A stretch of 64,000 bases of DNA from Globisporangium splendens (lineage: Eukaryota > Oomycota > Peronosporomycetes > Pythiales > Pythiaceae), in contig VFIW01000015.1 of NCBI GenBank assembly GCA_006386115.1, positions 613,001 to 677,000 on the forward strand, in the 5' to 3' direction. The position numbers were made by a program, and so were the translations under genes. This document shows, piece after piece, positions 22,984 through 35,233 of the stretch. Positions within the stretch are counted from its first letter, which is position 1. Each line of letters opens with the position of its first letter. The notes under the pieces were generated by a model that ran no database searches, was not told where the DNA came from, and was given only the letters and a program-made list of their open reading frames with translations.

Positions 22984-24425
22984 ATGCTGAAGGAGCAGGA
23001 CCCGATGATCGAGCTGATCCGCGAGTGGATCATGGCGCCTGTGGACGAGTCCGCGGGGCTGCACCTGTCCGTGGCCGAGGTCTTCCAGGTCGTGCAGGAC
23101 ATGATCGCCGAGCACGTCGTCAGCCCCGAGGCGTCGCGCCTGAAGAAGTACCTCCCGCGCGTCAAGAAGATCTTTCTGCCGCTCGACCTCACGCGCGCCG
23201 CCAAAGAGGTGGATACACTAACTCTGTATGTGTGGGTGTGTATGAATGCGGCTAACGCTATGTGTCGTCTTTTGCCTTTAGTATGATGCGCGCACGCATT
23301 TCCTGTCGCGCAAGCGCGTGCCGCCGACGTTCAAGGAGGTGCGTCACATCCTAAACCTCGCGACGATCCACGCGATCGCGGGCCACCTCAAGCTCGTCAC
23401 GTTCGACGCCGACGACACGATCTACGAGGATGGTGGGATCATCAACTCGGCGTCCAAGATGGTGACCATCATCGTCGAACTGCTCAAGCGCGGCATCGTA
23501 GTCTCGCTCGTCACGGCCGCTGGGTATCCTGGCAAGCCTGAGCGGTACGAGGAGCGTTTGCGCGGTATCCTGGATGCTCTTGAGTCTCTCTCGGCCGAGG
23601 AACGCGCGCGGTTCCTTGTCATGGGTGGCGAGTGCAATTACCTGCTGGAGACGTACACCCACGACGAGACAGGCAAGATCTCGCTTCGTGAGATCCCCGG
23701 ACACCTGTGGAAGGACGGACGAGGTGAGCGCTGGAAGGAGCACGATGTGCAGCAGCTCTTGGATGTCGCCGAGCGCGTGCTTCGCGAGACGACCGAGCTG
23801 CTCCACTTGCCCGCCGCGATTCTGAGAAAGGACCGCGCGATCGGGATCATCAACACGTCGCAGAAGCGGTTCATGTACGAGGATCTTGAGGAGATTTGTC
23901 TGACAGTGCAGCACGAGCTCAAGGACTTTTCGGTCCCGTTTTGCGCGTTCAATGGTGGCAACGACGTCTGGGTCGACATTGGCAACAAGGCACTGGGCAT
24001 CCAAGCGCTGCAGAAATACGTCTTGCGCTTCCTGCCAAAGGAACTGCAGGGTGAAGAACTGGTACGTTCGTGAAGTGCTGCGACAATGGTAAAAGTACTC
24101 GCTGAAGCTAACTTTACTTTCTCGCTTTATGGCAAATGTTTAGACAAAGATTCAGGGTCGAGAGTGTCTCCACGTCGGCGACCGATTCACGAGCACAGGC
24201 AACGATACGCGGTCACGAGACGCGTCGACGACGGTGTGGATCTCCAACCCGAGCGAGACCGTGCACATCATGAAGAAATTGCTCAAGGCCATCGACGCCG
24301 CGCGCGCAGAGAAGAAGGACTCGACCGCCAGCGAGTCTGCAAGTGGCAGCAATGAGTTGACAGACCAGCTGGACGCGACCGTCGAAGCAGCGATCTCCGC
24401 AGCCACCCAAGCTAGAATTGAGTAA
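22984..24425 (+). CDS. ISN1: IMP-specific 5'-nucleotidase (ISN1 family)
   Basis: Three exons: 22984-23208, 23282-24061, 24144-24425, all phase 0, giving 428 residues, normal for the family. It hydrolyses IMP to inosine in purine salvage. It is a HAD-fold enzyme: the nucleophile motif FDADDTIYEDG is at about residues 116-126, followed by VTAAGYPG, RFLVMGGECNYL, an acidic FNGGNDVWVDIGNKALG block and the C-terminal HVGDRFTSTGND ... TTVWISNPSETV. The last 50 residues are low-complexity and charged. Cytosolic, no targeting signal. The 5' flank is poor in features except for a CA/GA-rich run just before the ATG (22948-22983). Confidence 0.92.
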
Positions 24426-24522
24426 AGTTGGCAAGAATGGAGGAGCTCAGGTTCGTGGTTTTTGGATCAAGGGGTCGTCAACACATGAGGCAGTACACTT
24501 TAAAAAACAATAGTCTTCATTA

Positions 24523-27500
24523 TTAGTTGGTCTTCAGAATCACTTGAGCGAATTGACTGCGTAAGGATGGAATGTCGTCGGCTAAGAGTGCGTGTTCTGC
24601 GTAGGCGATCTCGAGCAGCAGCGGTGTGTCGTACAGCCGCATGTCGCGCTCTTTCAGGAACCGAAACAGCTGCATGTAGTCCTTGGTCTCGGCCAGGATG
24701 TCGTACTGCGAGATCCGCAGCAGTGCGATTGCGAGCGCAAACACGGCGTGCGAGCCTTCAAAGATAAGGACGTCCATCATGCGGAAGCTCGTCTCGCTCG
24801 GGAACACGGCACAGCAAATCGGCAAGAGCCATTGCGTGACGAGCAATAGCCCAATATGCGGGGTCTGGAGCTGCTGCAGGTGGCGATACACCTTCGGCAG
24901 CCGCTTGCGCATCAGAAACTCAAGCACCATGCCGTCCACCTGGAGCCCAATCATGCCTTTCGTGTAGTACGATGGGAAAAAGTCTTCGCAAAACACGGCG
25001 AGTATCCAGAATACTTGCTCCTCGCAATCCTGCAGCGCTTCGAGATCACTTTCATCTTCTTCTTCGTCATTGTCTTGGTGAAATTGAAACAAACAAAGGA
25101 GCCGACCGACGATAAAGGTCATCGACTGGCAGTACCCGAGCGACTGGTTGTGCACAGCGTACGCGAGAAGCACACGCTCCAGCGCTTTCTGCCCGTCGCT
25201 CGAGTTGATCCAGCACTGGTTCCCGGCAAACGTCCGCTGCAGATCCACCTGGATTTGCTTCTCGACTGCGTCAAATTCACCGCCAACGCATGCATCGGCT
25301 GGCTCACCTGCGTCTGAATCGTCCGAAGCTTCGTCGTCGCTGAAAATGGTGCTTCGATTCGGAATGCGGTTGACTCGGACGAGAAGAGACTGGAAATAGT
25401 TCGCTGGATAAGTCGCCGATTTCCGCAGCGCTCCGCTCATCCGCAGATACATCGTCGGTCGCCAAGAGGTAGGCACTCCATTCCACACAAGCTCCCGCAG
25501 CACATTGCTACTCCGGGTCTCATATGGGCACTTGAGCTGCTTCGCTGCGGTATGGGTGCAACTTCTGCGCAGGTTTGTGGCGGCGCAGGCGCCACTTTTG
25601 TTGCAGTTCTCACCACCGTGTTCACAATGCGACTGATGATGGAACTCTTGCCATCGCTTCAACTGTCGTCGATCAACGCAGTCTTGAAGCAGCTTGTAAT
25701 ACTGATACGATTTACCTCCGACTTTGCGAGACACGTAGACACTGTCGCGCTGCTGGACGCGAGGGTCGAGCACACGAAACCCCATGGAATCAAACTTGCA
25801 GCTGCTGTTGGCTGGTGTGGAATTCCGCGAACCGTAACGGTACTCAGTCACCTGGGCTTTGCTGTCTCCCTCGCTGTCGTTTCCGTCTGTGTCGTGGTAA
25901 TAATTGGCATCCGTCTCGACGTCATCCTCTAGGAGCTCCTGAGCCGAGGCACTGAGAACATCGGCGCGCGTCGGATGCGGCAGCGCCGCGATGCCGTCGG
26001 CTAGGAACAGAGTTCGAATCAAAACCTCACCGCGAATGGGGTCGTTGGCTTTTACCTGTTGCTGTGTTCGTGGCGACAACCAAGCGTTTCTTGCCGAAGT
26101 GGAGCTATGCTCACTTTGAAGCGCGAGCCATTGCATCTTTGCCGGCAGACCACGAATCAAATCCATCAACGAGATGGTGACCACGCCGACACACGAGTCA
26201 ACGCGGTGCGTCTTGTGGCGAATCTCGATCGAGATGGTCGTCTGAGATGCCTCGGGGACTCGGAATGTCGTGGCCGCTTGGAATGCCGGGTGCTGGAACG
26301 CGTGGAGGCTCCCCGAGAGTACCATCTCTTCTTGGATGCTCGCATTGTCGGTTCGGACGCGGTACAAGCGTCTCGTTGAAGCACCAGATTTGCTGCGTGG
26401 TCGCATAATAGGAACTGTTTGCCGTCGATGCGTGGGTGTCGTCATCAAGGTCTCCGGGAGCTCCATGGTGATCAAACCGTAAAAGTGGCCGTGATCCGCG
26501 ACCACCACTTTCTTCCGAGACCGTTCGTGCTTATTGAGCGTCACGTGCAAATGCCTCGCCTCGAGAAGTTCGAAGTGCAGCGTCCCAATAAACGACACCA
26601 TTGAGGACGATGCGTTCGCGCCGTAGGACGGGAAAAAGCCGAGCAATCGACGCAAACCGCCAGCTCCTGCCGTCATAAACTCACTCGTCGCCAAATCTGG
26701 GATGGAGTACGTACTGGAGCCGTTGCGGTTGACTGCTCGGATGCGAATGAGGTACTCGGTATCGCGCTCGAGCCCCGAGAGCCAATACTCCCGGGCCATT
26801 GACTGCATGCGCACGTTGACTTGCTCCCATTTGATAATGAACTGCGGCGTATTCGACGGCATCAGCATCACCATCGACAGTAAACCGCTGGCACTCGTCA
26901 ACCCTTTCGGTTTCTTGCAATACTCGAGTTCGAACCAGAGTGGTGTCAGTATCTCGCGAAGGAGCAAATCGGAATGCGGCTCGACCGTCCACGCAATCCC
27001 TAAAGAGCACGAGTCTGCGCCAATGCAGTGAATGTGCGTTGGTGCTGGCGGAATTTGTGAAACTTGCGCGACAAACGTCTTCACCTCGGGTGTCTTTGCC
27101 AGATCGAACGCTGTCTGTCCCTCACTGTTCTTGGCCATGATGTTTAAATCGTTCCGTGTTGACGAATGGAACACGAGCCACTCACAGACTTCAAGATGAC
27201 CGCCCATTGCCGCATAATGAAGCAATGAGTAGCCGTTCGCATCGAGCGCTGACGCCGAGAACTCGAAGTTCCACTCATTCTCGCTACTCAACACCCATCG
27301 CAGAACCTGTAATTGACCGTTGTACGCGGCATAATGCAGCAGATTGCGGCCACTGAAGGACGTAATCGCCATGGAAGAGATCACTCCGCTTGATGGCGAT
27401 GACGACGGGGAGAGCGATTGCGACGCAGCTTGAGCTGATAGAAGCTTCGCGTACCACGAGATCACGTCCAAGGAGCCATGAATCGCTGCCAGATGCAGAA

Positions 27501-28456
27501 TGTGGGTCCCATTCGCATCAACAACGTTGAGACCCGCAGGCTCATGGTCATACAATATCTTGAGCACTTCCAGCGTCGACACTTTGTTTCCGGATGACAC
27601 GGCGTCGTGGAACGCGGTTCGTCCGATCTCACACTGCGCCGTGGCGTTGATCCCGTGGTACAGCAACGCGTTGACGACTTGGAGTTTCCCAAAGCGACAC
27701 GCGTGGTGAAGCAGTGTCTTGCCATGAGAGTCAAAGTACCGATTCACGTAAATCACCATAGAGTTATCCGACTCTTGGTCCTCGTCTTTGGTTTGTGCAC
27801 TGTCACGCGTGGCACTCGATGTCGACAACTGGAGGTTGAAGGCTTCGAGGAATCCGAAGAACGCGTCATTCGCGATCGTAGCGAAGAGCTCACTTGGAGT
27901 CCAAGCTGCCGCAGAGCTGCTGGTGGGTGGTGTCGCGGGTCGAATGATATCGAGTGGTACGCTTGAGGTTGTTTCTGTGGTTGTGTCTTCACCCGACTCC
28001 GATCCGCTGGGTGTGAGAGGGACGACCTCAGCCCCGTGAACAGCGCCAGCCTTGTCATCCTATCCATCCAATAATCCTCCCATTAATTCAATACCACTGC
28101 CACACAGTGACAAAATGATAAATAGAGGCATTAAGTGAGCCCAGCTCACCTTTGCAGGAGACCCAAGCGGCGTGTTTGCATTCGAATGGTTGCCATCACT
28201 CGCCACGTCGCTGTGCCTCCCATTGGAGCCTACCATGCGCTCGCGGAAGCTCCTGCTCGATTCCGGGAGCATCGCGATGCCGATGGACTTGCGCACGAGG
28301 ATCGGTGACTCGCTGCGGACGCCACCAGCAGAGACCTATGGAATTGGCGCAATCACGAGGGAGAAAGCGTGTGGGATTCTGCTCAATGGAGACGTTGTGT
28401 GAGCTTAGACACGTCAGAGACAGGTTACGTACGCTGTGCGGTGGCGTCGTCTGCAT
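24523..28456 (-). CDS. Ankyrin - FN3 - C2-like - TBC (RabGAP-type) protein
   Basis: Three exons: 28456-28433 (24 bases), 28335-28150, 28059-24523, all phase 0, giving 1,248 residues. The N-terminal 130 residues are Ser/Thr/Pro-rich. Ankyrin repeats follow (about 175-370: HGKTLLHHACRFG, GRTAFHDAV, THILHLAAIHG, RNLLHYAAYNG, YSLLHYAAMGG). Then a fibronectin-III domain (about 405-520), a C2-like sandwich (about 555-720) and a TBC domain (about 900-1190: ELVWNGVPTSWR, YCQSMTFIVG, FWILAVFCEDFFPSYYT, HIGLLLVTQWLLPI, FEGSH). TBC domains stimulate Rab GTPase hydrolysis. The usual IxxDxxR arginine finger region is replaced by KQIQVDLQRTF, which keeps the D..R pair, and YCQSM supplies the glutamine, so GAP activity is plausible. 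The tiny exon 1 is the least certain part. Confidence 0.85.
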
Positions 28457-28860
28457 GTTGAAGCACACTGATGGCGTCTGTCGTTTGTGTCTGTTCTTTC
28501 TTCAGTTCTTCTCTGAATCGCCGCCGCCAGCGTCTTCTCTGCATGTACCTCTTCGTATTTCCTGCTTGAAGATCCTACGGAACAGCATAGAGAGGCACAG
28601 CTCGATGATAAAATCAACTCAGGTATTCCCGGTATACCAAACCGGTACAAAAGAAGCAAACAACACCGGTATGTGCTGGAAGGTTACCGGAATGTACCTT
28701 TTGTGTCGGTAGATGATACCGGTTTTTGTGGGTTGGGTTTTCGTTTCTTGACGTGAACAATGGCACGTGCCTTACTTGCAGTGTGGACGAGCTCTTTGGC
28801 ACTCCGGAATATCTTTGCCGACGCGCAGAAGCACCCGCAGATCCCTAGAATAAACACGCG
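28457..28860. other. Divergent intergenic region with ACCGGTAT-type repeats
   Basis: About 400 bases between the TBC gene and the reductase start. From 28621 to 28725 it holds five or six copies of an ACCGGT / CCGGTAT motif in both orientations (for example CCGGTATACC near 28624 and GATACCGG near 28714). The same kind of motif clusters at 54.5-54.65 kb. No gene recognised. Confidence 0.4.
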
Positions 28861-29984
<1,124 letters not shown>

Positions 29985-30290
29985 CTGTCATGCATGCATG
30001 TGAAGTGACCCGATATGAGACAAAAATGATATGCAAACTGTGTGTCCACATTGTCAAGCTGCACCTCTACAATTTGATCTTCAGTAATAAAATGTTTACA
30101 CTGAGGCAGCACACTCGTATGAATTGTTTCTGAAAATCTAAAGATTCTTTACATTAATGCACAGTGTGAAGTTGAAGTAGCCCACAAAATTAAACATCCG
30201 GTTTTTATAGGAACCGTTTCTATTCTAATAGCTGGGCGAAACGACAAGGCGCATTCCTTCCCCATACTGAATGCAAGCGCATGGAGATCG
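29985..30290. other. Short intergenic, nothing recognised
   Basis: About 300 bases of A/T-rich flank between the reductase stop and the DRC9 remnant. An AATAAA-like AGTAATAAAATG at 30083-30094 could be a polyadenylation signal of the upstream gene. Confidence 0.35.
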
Positions 30291-31534
30291 ATGGCGTCGG
30301 CGTTCAAGCTCACGCCGACCGAGGGTCTGCGCGCGTGCGGCGTCCTGGAGGAGTCGCTGGAGAAGCTCGGCTTCCTCGGCAGCATCACGCCCGACATCCT
30401 GCAGCACCGCGAGGAGCTGTCGCAGATCGTGGGCGAGGAGATCTCGCGAATCATCCAGGAGCAGCGCCTGCTCGAGACCAAATATGAAAAGCTCATCGCG
30501 CAGCGCGCCATGCTCAAGGTACGCGCTCCTGTTTGTATGTCGTGGACGTGTATATATATGGTGTCGTCTCTTACTTCGCATTCTTGTGGCTGTGCAAATG
30601 TCCAGGGGCTCACGAACAAGTCCAAGTTCAAGGAGAACCAGCGCGAGATCCAAGAAGTGAGTCGCCTGCTGCGCGAATCCACCAAGAGTCTGTGCCGCAA
30701 CCTGAAGGAGAACCCAAATTTCGCGGGCAGCTTGGTCAAGACCCAGCAGGAGCGAGAAGCACTCGTGGAGCTCATGGCGCAGACGCTCGCCGAGCTGAAG
30801 AAGCACGGCACCTTTTAGACGCTGCTCGCGTACGTCGCCGACGGGAAAAGCACGCAGGAAAAAGCGCACGAGATCCTGAAAAAGGAGAAAGAAGCCGTCG
30901 AGGAAGTGAAGAAGCTGACGTCCGAGCTCGGACGCGAGAAGATGGAGCATCAGCGCGAAGTCGCCGAGCATAAAGCCACGATCCTGCAGTTCAAGGAGCA
31001 GCTTCTGGCTGTGAAATCAAAGACGCAGATTGACATTCGGTACGCGCGCAACGAAGTGAAAGCAAAACGCAGCAGCTGATCGAGGAGCAAGAGGACAAGA
31101 TCAAGGAGTTGCAAGGCAAATGCGCGATGGAGAATCGAGTGCACGAGGAGACGGCCAGTTTCCTGAAAAACCGGCAGGATCAACTGCAGGCTAAGCTGGT
31201 CGAATGGACCGCAAAGTACCAGCAAGACACCCAGACCAAGCAGCAGCAACTTTAGACTTTGCAACAGCAGAAAGCCACGAACGCGCAAAAGTTGGCCATT
31301 TTCCAAAAGCGCTGGAAGGACGAGGTGGCAGCGATTCAACAAAAAGAGGAAGAGCGCAAGCGGTTGCTCGAGCTCGAGGCGTTGCGAAAAGAAGAGCTCA
31401 AGGCACAAAACACCGCGGCACGCATCATCCAGGTCGCGTATCGCGCGTACTTGGCCAAGAGAGCCGATAAAAAGAAAGCGTCCGAGGGCGACAAGAAAGG
31501 CAAGAAAGGGGGAAAGAAGAAAGGCAAGAAGTAG
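30291..31534 (+). pseudogene. Broken DRC9/IQCG (dynein regulatory complex) gene
   Basis: Exon 1 30291-30518 and exon 2 from 30606 join in frame and begin as IQCG/DRC9, a coiled-coil and IQ-motif subunit of the axonemal nexin-dynein regulatory complex. The reading frame is then broken three times: TAG at 30816-30818 (between KKHGTF and TLLAYVADG), a one-base shift near 31058-31062 (KAK to TQQLIEEQ), and TAG at 31253-31255 (between QQQL and TLQQQK). The rest continues as expected through a long coiled coil, an IQ motif (AARIIQVAYRAYLAKRA) and a Lys/Gly tail to 31534. Both stops sit where CAG (Gln) would fit. Family identity is confident; loss of function is inferred from the lesions. Confidence 0.82.
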
Positions 31535-32611
31535 CAGGTGAAAGTCATCAATACACCGCATCGCTTGGCTTTGAGCTCTCCATCTTGGTCCTTGTCTCTT
31601 GCATACAACGCAACGTGAACGTTCAGAATCAATCCATTCTGCCTTCATCTTCGTGTGTGAGAATGCTTAATGTTAGCTGCAACTGAAAGTCGTCCCATGT
31701 TGGTCTACACACTCACTGGTTGGATCAGCATGCACAACACTGGTGAGGAGAACTAGTGAAGGATTTACCAGGTTGCCTTCGGCGATCCCGCATGGCTCGA
31801 TTGATGGCGGGCTGCCAGATCCTTCAAAGCAGATTTGTCTAACGAAACAAATCAAACTCTTCTTCACCTGAGACGTTCGACAACTCGAATGGCTCGATCC
31901 GGTGCTATTTATCCACTGCAGAGGAGTTGGGTGAGTGTCTTCGGGGTCTCGAAGATGGCGAGACGCAAAGGCAGAGAACGTCTTGCCTTCGAGGTAAGAG
32001 ACGCTGAGACCAACCTGTAAACTGCGATGGTAAGCGAGTGAAGTACAATGCAGCACCTCAACAGCCTCACGCCCTGCACTCGCATGAACTGATAGTTTTT
32101 CGCGTCTCCGGTGGAGTTATTAGCCATCTTCACGTTTCGCTGACCCCAAATGTACAAGAGGACAATTCAGTAAATGATCTCACATGTTCAACCTGCTCTT
32201 TTTCTGTCCTTGGAAGGTGGACAACTTGTGACCGTTTTGATTATCCCAGTCAGGCTAAACGTCCACCTTCGGATTACCCCAGCGGGTATAATCACACGAA
32301 AAAGTGCAGCATGTCAACATCCGTTAGACCATAATGGCGATTATCTAAACGACGGCGACGGCATCCACTTTCGCCATGCTGCTTCCTCTTCAAACGGTCA
32401 TTTCGGTGCAGATGCGCGATGCCAGATGGTTCACCAGAAGCGTCTCCGGTGGGTGGCAGCATGCGCATCCAGCACCAGCTTCCCTTCTGGTGAACCAGGC
32501 ACCGAAGAGCTCATTTAACTGGTCTTGGGATCCGCACGAGGAGCTCATTTCGACTTTGGTCCTGCGCCTCGCATTAAGCTCCTCCACCTGCCTACTCAAG
32601 CTTTCTTCTCA
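31535..32611. other. Intergenic, nothing recognised
   Basis: About 1.1 kb between the DRC9 remnant and the LPMO start. Two similar short strings, GCGTCTCCGGTGGAG near 32101 and GCGTCTCCGGTGGGT near 32431, are the only internal similarity noted. The last 30 bases before the ATG are pyrimidine-rich, typical of an oomycete core promoter. No convincing exon on either strand. Confidence 0.4.
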
Positions 32612-33370
32612 ATGTTGTCGTGCGTCAAGACGTGTGCTCTCGCTGGCGCCATGGTGGCGGTTGCGACGCTCCCAGGTTCCGATGCGCATGGCGCGCTCGG
32701 CGTACCGAAGATCAAGTTCATCGACTCGGCGAAGGACAAGACCAACTACTGGGCGTACGGCATCGCAGCCGAGACGAACCCGCCGGTGTCTGCGTACTCG
32801 CACTTGCTGAGCGAGGCGGATCGCCAGAAGGGGTTTGAGAAAAATTTCGTCGCGAACGGGTTCAAGAGTCTGCGGGAGTACATCGAGAAGTACCAGAAGG
32901 TGGTTCCGTACGATGGTCGACCAGCGGGCGGCACTCCTGAGTGCGGCTTCACGGACCCGAATGGTCCTCCGCAGCCGATCCCAGACCAGATCGCCTGGCG
33001 TGGTCCCACCTTCCAACACTCGGGACCATGTGAGGCGTGGTGTGACGGCGAGCGCGTGATGTACGCGTCGAGTTGCAAAGTGTGGGAGACCACGGGCGGC
33101 AAGATGACCTACGACAAGGCCAAGTGCATCGGCAAGAAGCGACTGACGTTCTACTGGCTCGCGACCTTCAACGTGCCCTTCCAAGTATACACCGACTGTG
33201 CTCCACTTCAGGGTGCTACCGCAGGCAACTCGACGACTGTGGCACCAACGCCAGCTAAGACGCCAGCGCCAAAGCCAGCGACGAAAACCCCAACTGAGAA
33301 AACGCCAACTGCTGTTGCAGCCGAAGCTACGTCGAAGCCGTCCTCGTGCAAACGTCGTGCAAAGAAGTAA
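32612..33370 (+). CDS. Putative secreted AA17-type lytic polysaccharide monooxygenase
   Basis: Single exon, 252 residues. Residues 1-25 are a signal peptide ending DA, so cleavage leaves His26 (HGALG) as the mature N-terminus, the defining first ligand of the LPMO copper histidine brace. A second His stands in FQHSGPCEAWCD (about residue 139) and an axial Tyr candidate near FQVYTDC; six or more cysteines suggest disulfides. Features such as the Lys/Asp-rich DSAKDKTNYWAYG start, CGFTDPNGPP and CEAWCDGERV fit what I recall of the oomycete AA17 family, pectin (homogalacturonan)-cleaving LPMOs. The C-terminal 55 residues are a Thr/Pro/Ala/Lys linker-like tail without a recognisable binding module. 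Assignment from memory of the family, not from a search. Confidence 0.68.
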   Translation: MLSCVKTCALAGAMVAVATLPGSDAHGALGVPKIKFIDSAKDKTNYWAYGIAAETNPPVSAYSHLLSEADRQKGFEKNFVANGFKSLREYIEKYQKVVPYDGRPAGGTPECGFTDPNGPPQPIPDQIAWRGPTFQHSGPCEAWCDGERVMYASSCKVWETTGGKMTYDKAKCIGKKRLTFYWLATFNVPFQVYTDCAPLQGATAGNSTTVAPTPAKTPAPKPATKTPTEKTPTAVAAEATSKPSSCKRRAKK

Positions 33371-33971
33371 ACGAACGCGAAGGTATCGAGGGCAAAGCAG
33401 CCAGTTGCTTGCGCTTTCTTTCAGCTCTCCTGTATGTGTTCGTCGGCGTGTTTTGCTTTCTATCGAAAAAGCTTATTGCACTGCGAAAAGCGAAGCGCGT
33501 CTATAAAACTAGAAATAACTTCTTTTCCAATACTGCCACTTTTTGTTGTTCATTTGCATGTTTCGTTGCTCTACTTTGGAGTCCATGACATAACTTTTTT
33601 GTCACCGCAACAGACGCAAAGTCACTCTTTGTTGTCAATAATATCCTCATGACTCTAGCGCCTGGACTGCTTACCACCTATTGCTCTGTCGTCGCTATTC
33701 TCTACATCACCAATGCGTTTTCGCGAGCCGAAACTGTACGAACTCCACAAGGTCTCAGCCGATAAGATGAGCTCGTCAATTGAATTGGCAGCTTTTGCAT
33801 CCCAGTCGCCAACTTATAGTGAAGTGCGCGAGCTGCTACTGCACCTGGGAACGACAGCATCCTGGACTTACCCGCGATCGTTGCAGCTCACACGCTGACT
33901 GACATTCGGAACACCGAAATATGGGTGGAGTCGAGCAGCCAGTGAGCTACGCTACTTGAGATCACTTCATT
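33371..33971. other. Intergenic between convergent genes, nothing recognised
   Basis: About 600 bases between the convergent LPMO and phosphoribosyltransferase-like genes. T-rich runs around 33515-33600 suit a 3' flank. No supported exon. Confidence 0.35.
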
Positions 33972-34921
33972 TTACGCGAGTCGTCCAAAGACCACCTCGG
34001 AGTCGTGGTAGCAATCGAGAAACCCGCCGCAACCAGGGACGATGTTGTGGTGGTTGTCGACGCTCGGATCCATTGTCGTCGCCACGACGTGCACGTTTGG
34101 GAACGCGTTTGTGATTGTCTGCATCCCCTTCGCGGATGCGATGACACACACAAAGTAAATCACGTCCTCTGCGATCCCTTCGCTGCGTAGAACCTGGCAG
34201 TTTTGGGAGAAGACACACGCGTTTGTTTCATCATAATTGAGCCAATTTGGTCCAGACAAATTGCGATTTTCACATGATTCTGGTCTTACCTCAATTGCCT
34301 GGCACGCAGACACGCCAGTCACACATTCCGAATCCGCGAGGATCATGTTGCATTCTCGAATGTTCGGTGGTAGCGAGTAGCTCTGCGTCCTGGCGTGCAA
34401 CCGTATGTCTCGACTTCCAAACGAGATCGAACCTACACAAAGTACACCATCAGATCAATCAATATCACTGGTACTGCCTGAAAGAACGGTAAGACGCAGA
34501 ACCACGACCTGCATACCAGTCTTTGAGTCCGGCATTAGCTCTTTGAACTGATCGAGAAATGGCTGCCCGCCATTGCCGATCCCTACAGCTACGTACTCGG
34601 ATTTACTTTGAATTCCATACCAGCGCTGTCGAAACGGTGTCGTGACGAGGATCGTCTCCGTCGGAGTCATCGCGAGCGCTTCCCCAAGCAAAAGTCTATA
34701 GTTTCAACGTATGTGAGAGTCTCGCGCTTTCTCAAATCGACCATTATGTTCATAACTTTGAAGTGCAAAGGACAAAGGTGAGCGTACCTTACCATTCTGT
34801 CGGCAATTCTCCGGAACTGATGCGGTGGCGTCTGGCGATCGCGAAGCTGCGTCAGCAGTTGGCACATGACCTTGATGCACACCTCGCGAAGCCTCGAGAC
34901 AGCCTGACTTCGATGTGGCAT
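33972..34921 (-). CDS. Divergent uracil phosphoribosyltransferase-like protein
   Basis: Four exons: 34921-34788, 34695-34517, 34432-34290, 34193-33972; phases 2, 1 and 0 match and give 225 residues. The spliced protein follows the UPRT fold: QLLTQLRDRQTPPHQFRRIADRM, LLLGEALAMTPTETILVTTPF, the PRPP-loop region MILADSECVTGVSACQAIE, then EDVIYFVCVIASAKGMQTI, FPNVHVVATTMD and HNIVPGCGGFLDCYH. UPRT makes UMP from uracil and PRPP. Key segments deviate: the loop lacks the family's usual DPMLATGGSA form and the end reads PGCGGFLDCYH where PGLGDFGDRYFG is normal, so uracil binding may be altered. The start is the first ATG in frame; sequence upstream stays open, so an extra 5' exon is possible. Confidence 0.72.
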
Positions 34922-35233
34922 CGTTTGCGGTCGGCTCTCATCGCGCGTGACAGACGGGGGTCTGCGCAAGTCCACACAGACCCAGTTCCATTTGTTAGAC
35001 CAAACTCAGCCTCTTAGCCTACCAATACTCCAAAGTACACTCCCTACCTTGGTTGCTGCTGGATCGGGAAACCTCCGAGGTTCCGAGGCATACTGGTACT
35101 ACCACTGCTACTCTCTTTGCTCTCTCCACTACTGACGTCCGTTCGATTGCTGTGGATGCTGCTCAAGGAAAAGATGGAGCTTTCTCCACTTCGCGTGCTC
35201 CGGCTGTTGCTGCTGAGTCCAGGCAGAGAAGGT
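34922..35233. other. Short intergenic, nothing recognised
   Basis: About 310 bases 5' of the UPRT-like gene. The minus strand remains open upstream of the chosen ATG for some 50 codons, so part of this could be 5' coding sequence; no decisive start or splice site was found. Confidence 0.3.

Noticed and set aside
24523..28059. Splitting the 3.5-kb exon into separate ankyrin and TBC genes
   Set aside because: One continuous frame without stops and no start or stop signals between domains.
30816..31255. TAG reassigned to glutamine, since both stops in DRC9 sit at CAG positions
   Set aside because: Other genes in the window end normally with TAG (e.g. helicase, Atg6, phosphatase) and the same gene has a frameshift, so pseudogenisation is simpler.
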